From assembly GCA_945903885.1 (NCBI GenBank), contig CAMDPB010000042.1, forward strand, positions 1 to 7,977: a DNA stretch of 7,977 nt, given 5' to 3'. Position numbers and translations under genes: made by a program. The notes beneath the pieces are model-generated. The model was not told the origin of the DNA. It saw only the letters and a program-made list of their open reading frames with translations, and made no database searches. This document shows, in pieces, positions 7,006 to 7,977 of this stretch. Source of the stretch: Candidatus Finniella inopinata (lineage in GTDB: Bacteria; Pseudomonadota; Alphaproteobacteria; Paracaedibacterales; CAITNM01). Every line of letters starts with the position of its first letter. The stretch's first letter is position 1.

Positions 7006-7529
7006 CGCTGGGCTTTGCGAAGCAACATCTCACGTTTCATTGATGATAAGTAATCCACAAATAGCTTGCCATCTAGATGATCCATTTCGTGTTGCACGCA
7101 AGCAGCTTGCAAATGGGCAAATTCTGTTTCACAAACGCTGCCCTTTTCATTTAGATACCGAACACGCACCCTTTCTGCACGGGTTACTGAGGCATACTGA
7201 CCTGGAACAGAAAGACATCCTTCCTGGCACGTAGATAATTCATCACTAGCCCAAATAATTTCAGGATTTACCATACGATAAAAATTTTGGCCAGAATCAA
7301 GCCCTTCAATTTCTTCTCCATCCACTGTCATGTTTGCAGGGACGTCCATCACCAAAACTCGCTTTGAGACTCCAACTTGTGGGGCGGCAAGGCCAATGCC
7401 GTCTTCAGCGATCATGGTATCTTCCATATTTTTTAATAATTCACGGATATAGCTATCCACCACAGATACAAGGCTAGCTTTTCTGCGTAAAATAGGATTG
7501 GGTGTAACTAGGATTGGTAGGATTGCCAT
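6993..7529 (-). CDS. def: Peptide deformylase
   Basis: This cytoplasmic metallo-hydrolase removes the N-formyl group from nascent proteins as they leave the ribosome. The 178-residue protein carries all three catalytic motifs: GIGLAAPQ (44-51), EGCLSVPG (103-110, metal ligand C105) and QHEMDHLDG (146-154), with metal ligands H147 and H151 and catalytic E148. The N-terminal MAILPILVTPNPILRRKA is typical for the family, as is the overall length. ATG at 7529 is preferred; an in-frame GTG immediately upstream (7532) would add only one residue and is less likely. The ribosome site is weak (AGAAG just before the start). It is often paired with fmt, but here it stands alone, convergent to infB and divergent from the next gene. 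It is functionally complementary to IF2 because both act in the formyl-methionine pathway. Confidence 0.97.
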   Translation of the reverse strand: MAILPILVTPNPILRRKASLVSVVDSYIRELLKNMEDTMIAEDGIGLAAPQVGVSKRVLVMDVPANMTVDGEEIEGLDSGQNFYRMVNPEIIWASDELSTCQEGCLSVPGQYASVTRAERVRVRYLNEKGSVCETEFAHLQAACVQHEMDHLDGKLFVDYLSSMKREMLLRKAQRIER

Positions 7530-7540
7530 CACTTCTGTAT

Positions 7541-7568
7541 TTGCTGTTCTCTCAATACAGTATATAGT
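7541..7568 (+). promoter_or_regulatory. Candidate promoter for the YfgM-like gene
   Basis: TTGCTG (7541-7546) and TATAGT (7563-7568, 5/6 match to the -10 consensus) are separated by 16 bp. The predicted start near 7575 leaves a leader of about 30 bases before ATG 7607. Its -35 matches the consensus only in TTG, so support is moderate. Confidence 0.45.
7559..7564 (-). promoter_or_regulatory. Candidate -10 element for def on the minus strand
   Basis: Read on the minus strand this is TATACT, a 5/6 match to TATAAT, about 30 bases before the def start. It overlaps the -10 of the opposite promoter by two bases, so the two divergent promoters may compete. No good -35 lies at the right distance; the region there is simply AT-rich. 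Confidence 0.35.
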
Positions 7569-7606
7569 GCAATTATGAATAAATTTTAAGATCTAAAAGA
7601 ATTTTT

Positions 7607-7977
7607 ATGTCAAATAATTTTGAACAGTTCATCCAAGAAGTCGAAAGTGACCTTCGTCAGGAAAAATTTGAGCACCTTTGGAAAAAATATGGAAAGTCCG
7701 TTGCCATTGGTTTTGCTGTAATTATAGGTTTATCTGCTGCGTTTAATCTTTGGCAACATCATCAGGCCAAACAACGTGAAATAATATCTCAGCAGTTTGT
7801 AAATGCTCAAACATTAATGTTTAATAAAAACATTGGCGATGCTTTAGCTGCCATGGAAGGTATTTCTAAATCTTCTCATCGCACCTATTCAACACTTGCC
7901 AAATTCAATATGGCTTCAATTTTGCGCCAAGAAACTGGACACAAAGATTTAAACCGAGTTGAAGAAATTTATAAAGA
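7607..7977 (+). CDS. YfgM/TPR-like membrane-anchored protein, N-terminal part
   Basis: The frame is open from ATG 7607 to the right edge (123 codons seen), so the C-terminus is missing. The protein starts with a polar helix, FEQFIQEVESDLRQEKFEHLWKKYG in outline (residues 5-29). One membrane span follows (about 31-49, SVAIGFAVIIGLSAAFNLW), then an Ala-rich helical region beginning HHQAKQREI with repeats typical of TPR-like folds. This layout of a short cytoplasmic N-terminus, a single TM helix and a periplasmic TPR-like domain matches the YfgM/TPR_21-type family. In enterobacteria YfgM is an ancillary partner of the SecYEG translocon and periplasmic chaperones; in alphaproteobacteria the gene often precedes bamB and der, which cannot be checked here. 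The ribosome site is weak (AAAGA before ATG). It is divergent from def across a 77-bp spacer. Confidence 0.8.
   Translation, partial: MSNNFEQFIQEVESDLRQEKFEHLWKKYGKSVAIGFAVIIGLSAAFNLWQHHQAKQREIISQQFVNAQTLMFNKNIGDALAAMEGISKSSHRTYSTLAKFNMASILRQETGHKDLNRVEEIYK

Noticed and set aside
7040..7234. A 64-residue + strand open frame inside def
   Set aside because: It is antisense to the conserved catalytic region of peptide deformylase, with no ribosome site or recognisable domain.

Overview
The window looks like an ordinary chromosomal segment of an AT-rich alphaproteobacterium. The support is the alphaproteobacterial style of IF2 (an N-terminal conserved segment around residues 27-66), of RimP, of NusA and of the truncated ABC1-kinase C-terminus, together with low-GC codon use. 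The combination resembles host-associated lineages such as Holosporales or Rickettsiales relatives, but that placement is inference. No phage, insertion sequence, CRISPR array, tRNA or rRNA was recognised.

Layout from left to right. Positions 1-393 hold the C-terminal end of an ABC1/UbiB-family protein on the + strand. It is closed by a strong bidirectional terminator (392-431), shared with a convergent gene for a 299-residue multi-pass membrane protein (446-1345, minus). A 98-bp divergent spacer (1346-1443) separates that gene from xerD, a complete tyrosine recombinase. Only 37 bp after xerD begins a tight translation and transcription-factor cluster, rimP-nusA-infB (2402-6974). Its gaps are 24 and 7 bp, and the ribosome binding site of infB overlaps the nusA stop codon. 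infB meets def (peptide deformylase, minus strand) tail to tail, and both stop codons lie inside one imperfect inverted repeat (6970-7005). A 77-bp divergent spacer with promoter-like elements then leads to a + strand gene for a membrane-anchored YfgM/TPR-like protein, which runs off the right edge.

Functionally, RimP (30S maturation), NusA (transcription elongation and termination) and IF2 (initiator tRNA placement) are a classical co-expressed set. Def, next door but transcribed separately, removes the formyl group from the proteins whose initiation IF2 promotes. XerD belongs to chromosome dimer resolution and is probably a neighbour by position rather than function.

I found no convincing previously undescribed system. 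The points worth a second look are the orphan membrane protein (a possible degenerate relative of ZIP-type transporters), the absence of ylxR and rbfA from their usual places around infB, the repeated ATGTATG start arrangement at rimP and infB, and the hairpin across the infB/def stop codons.
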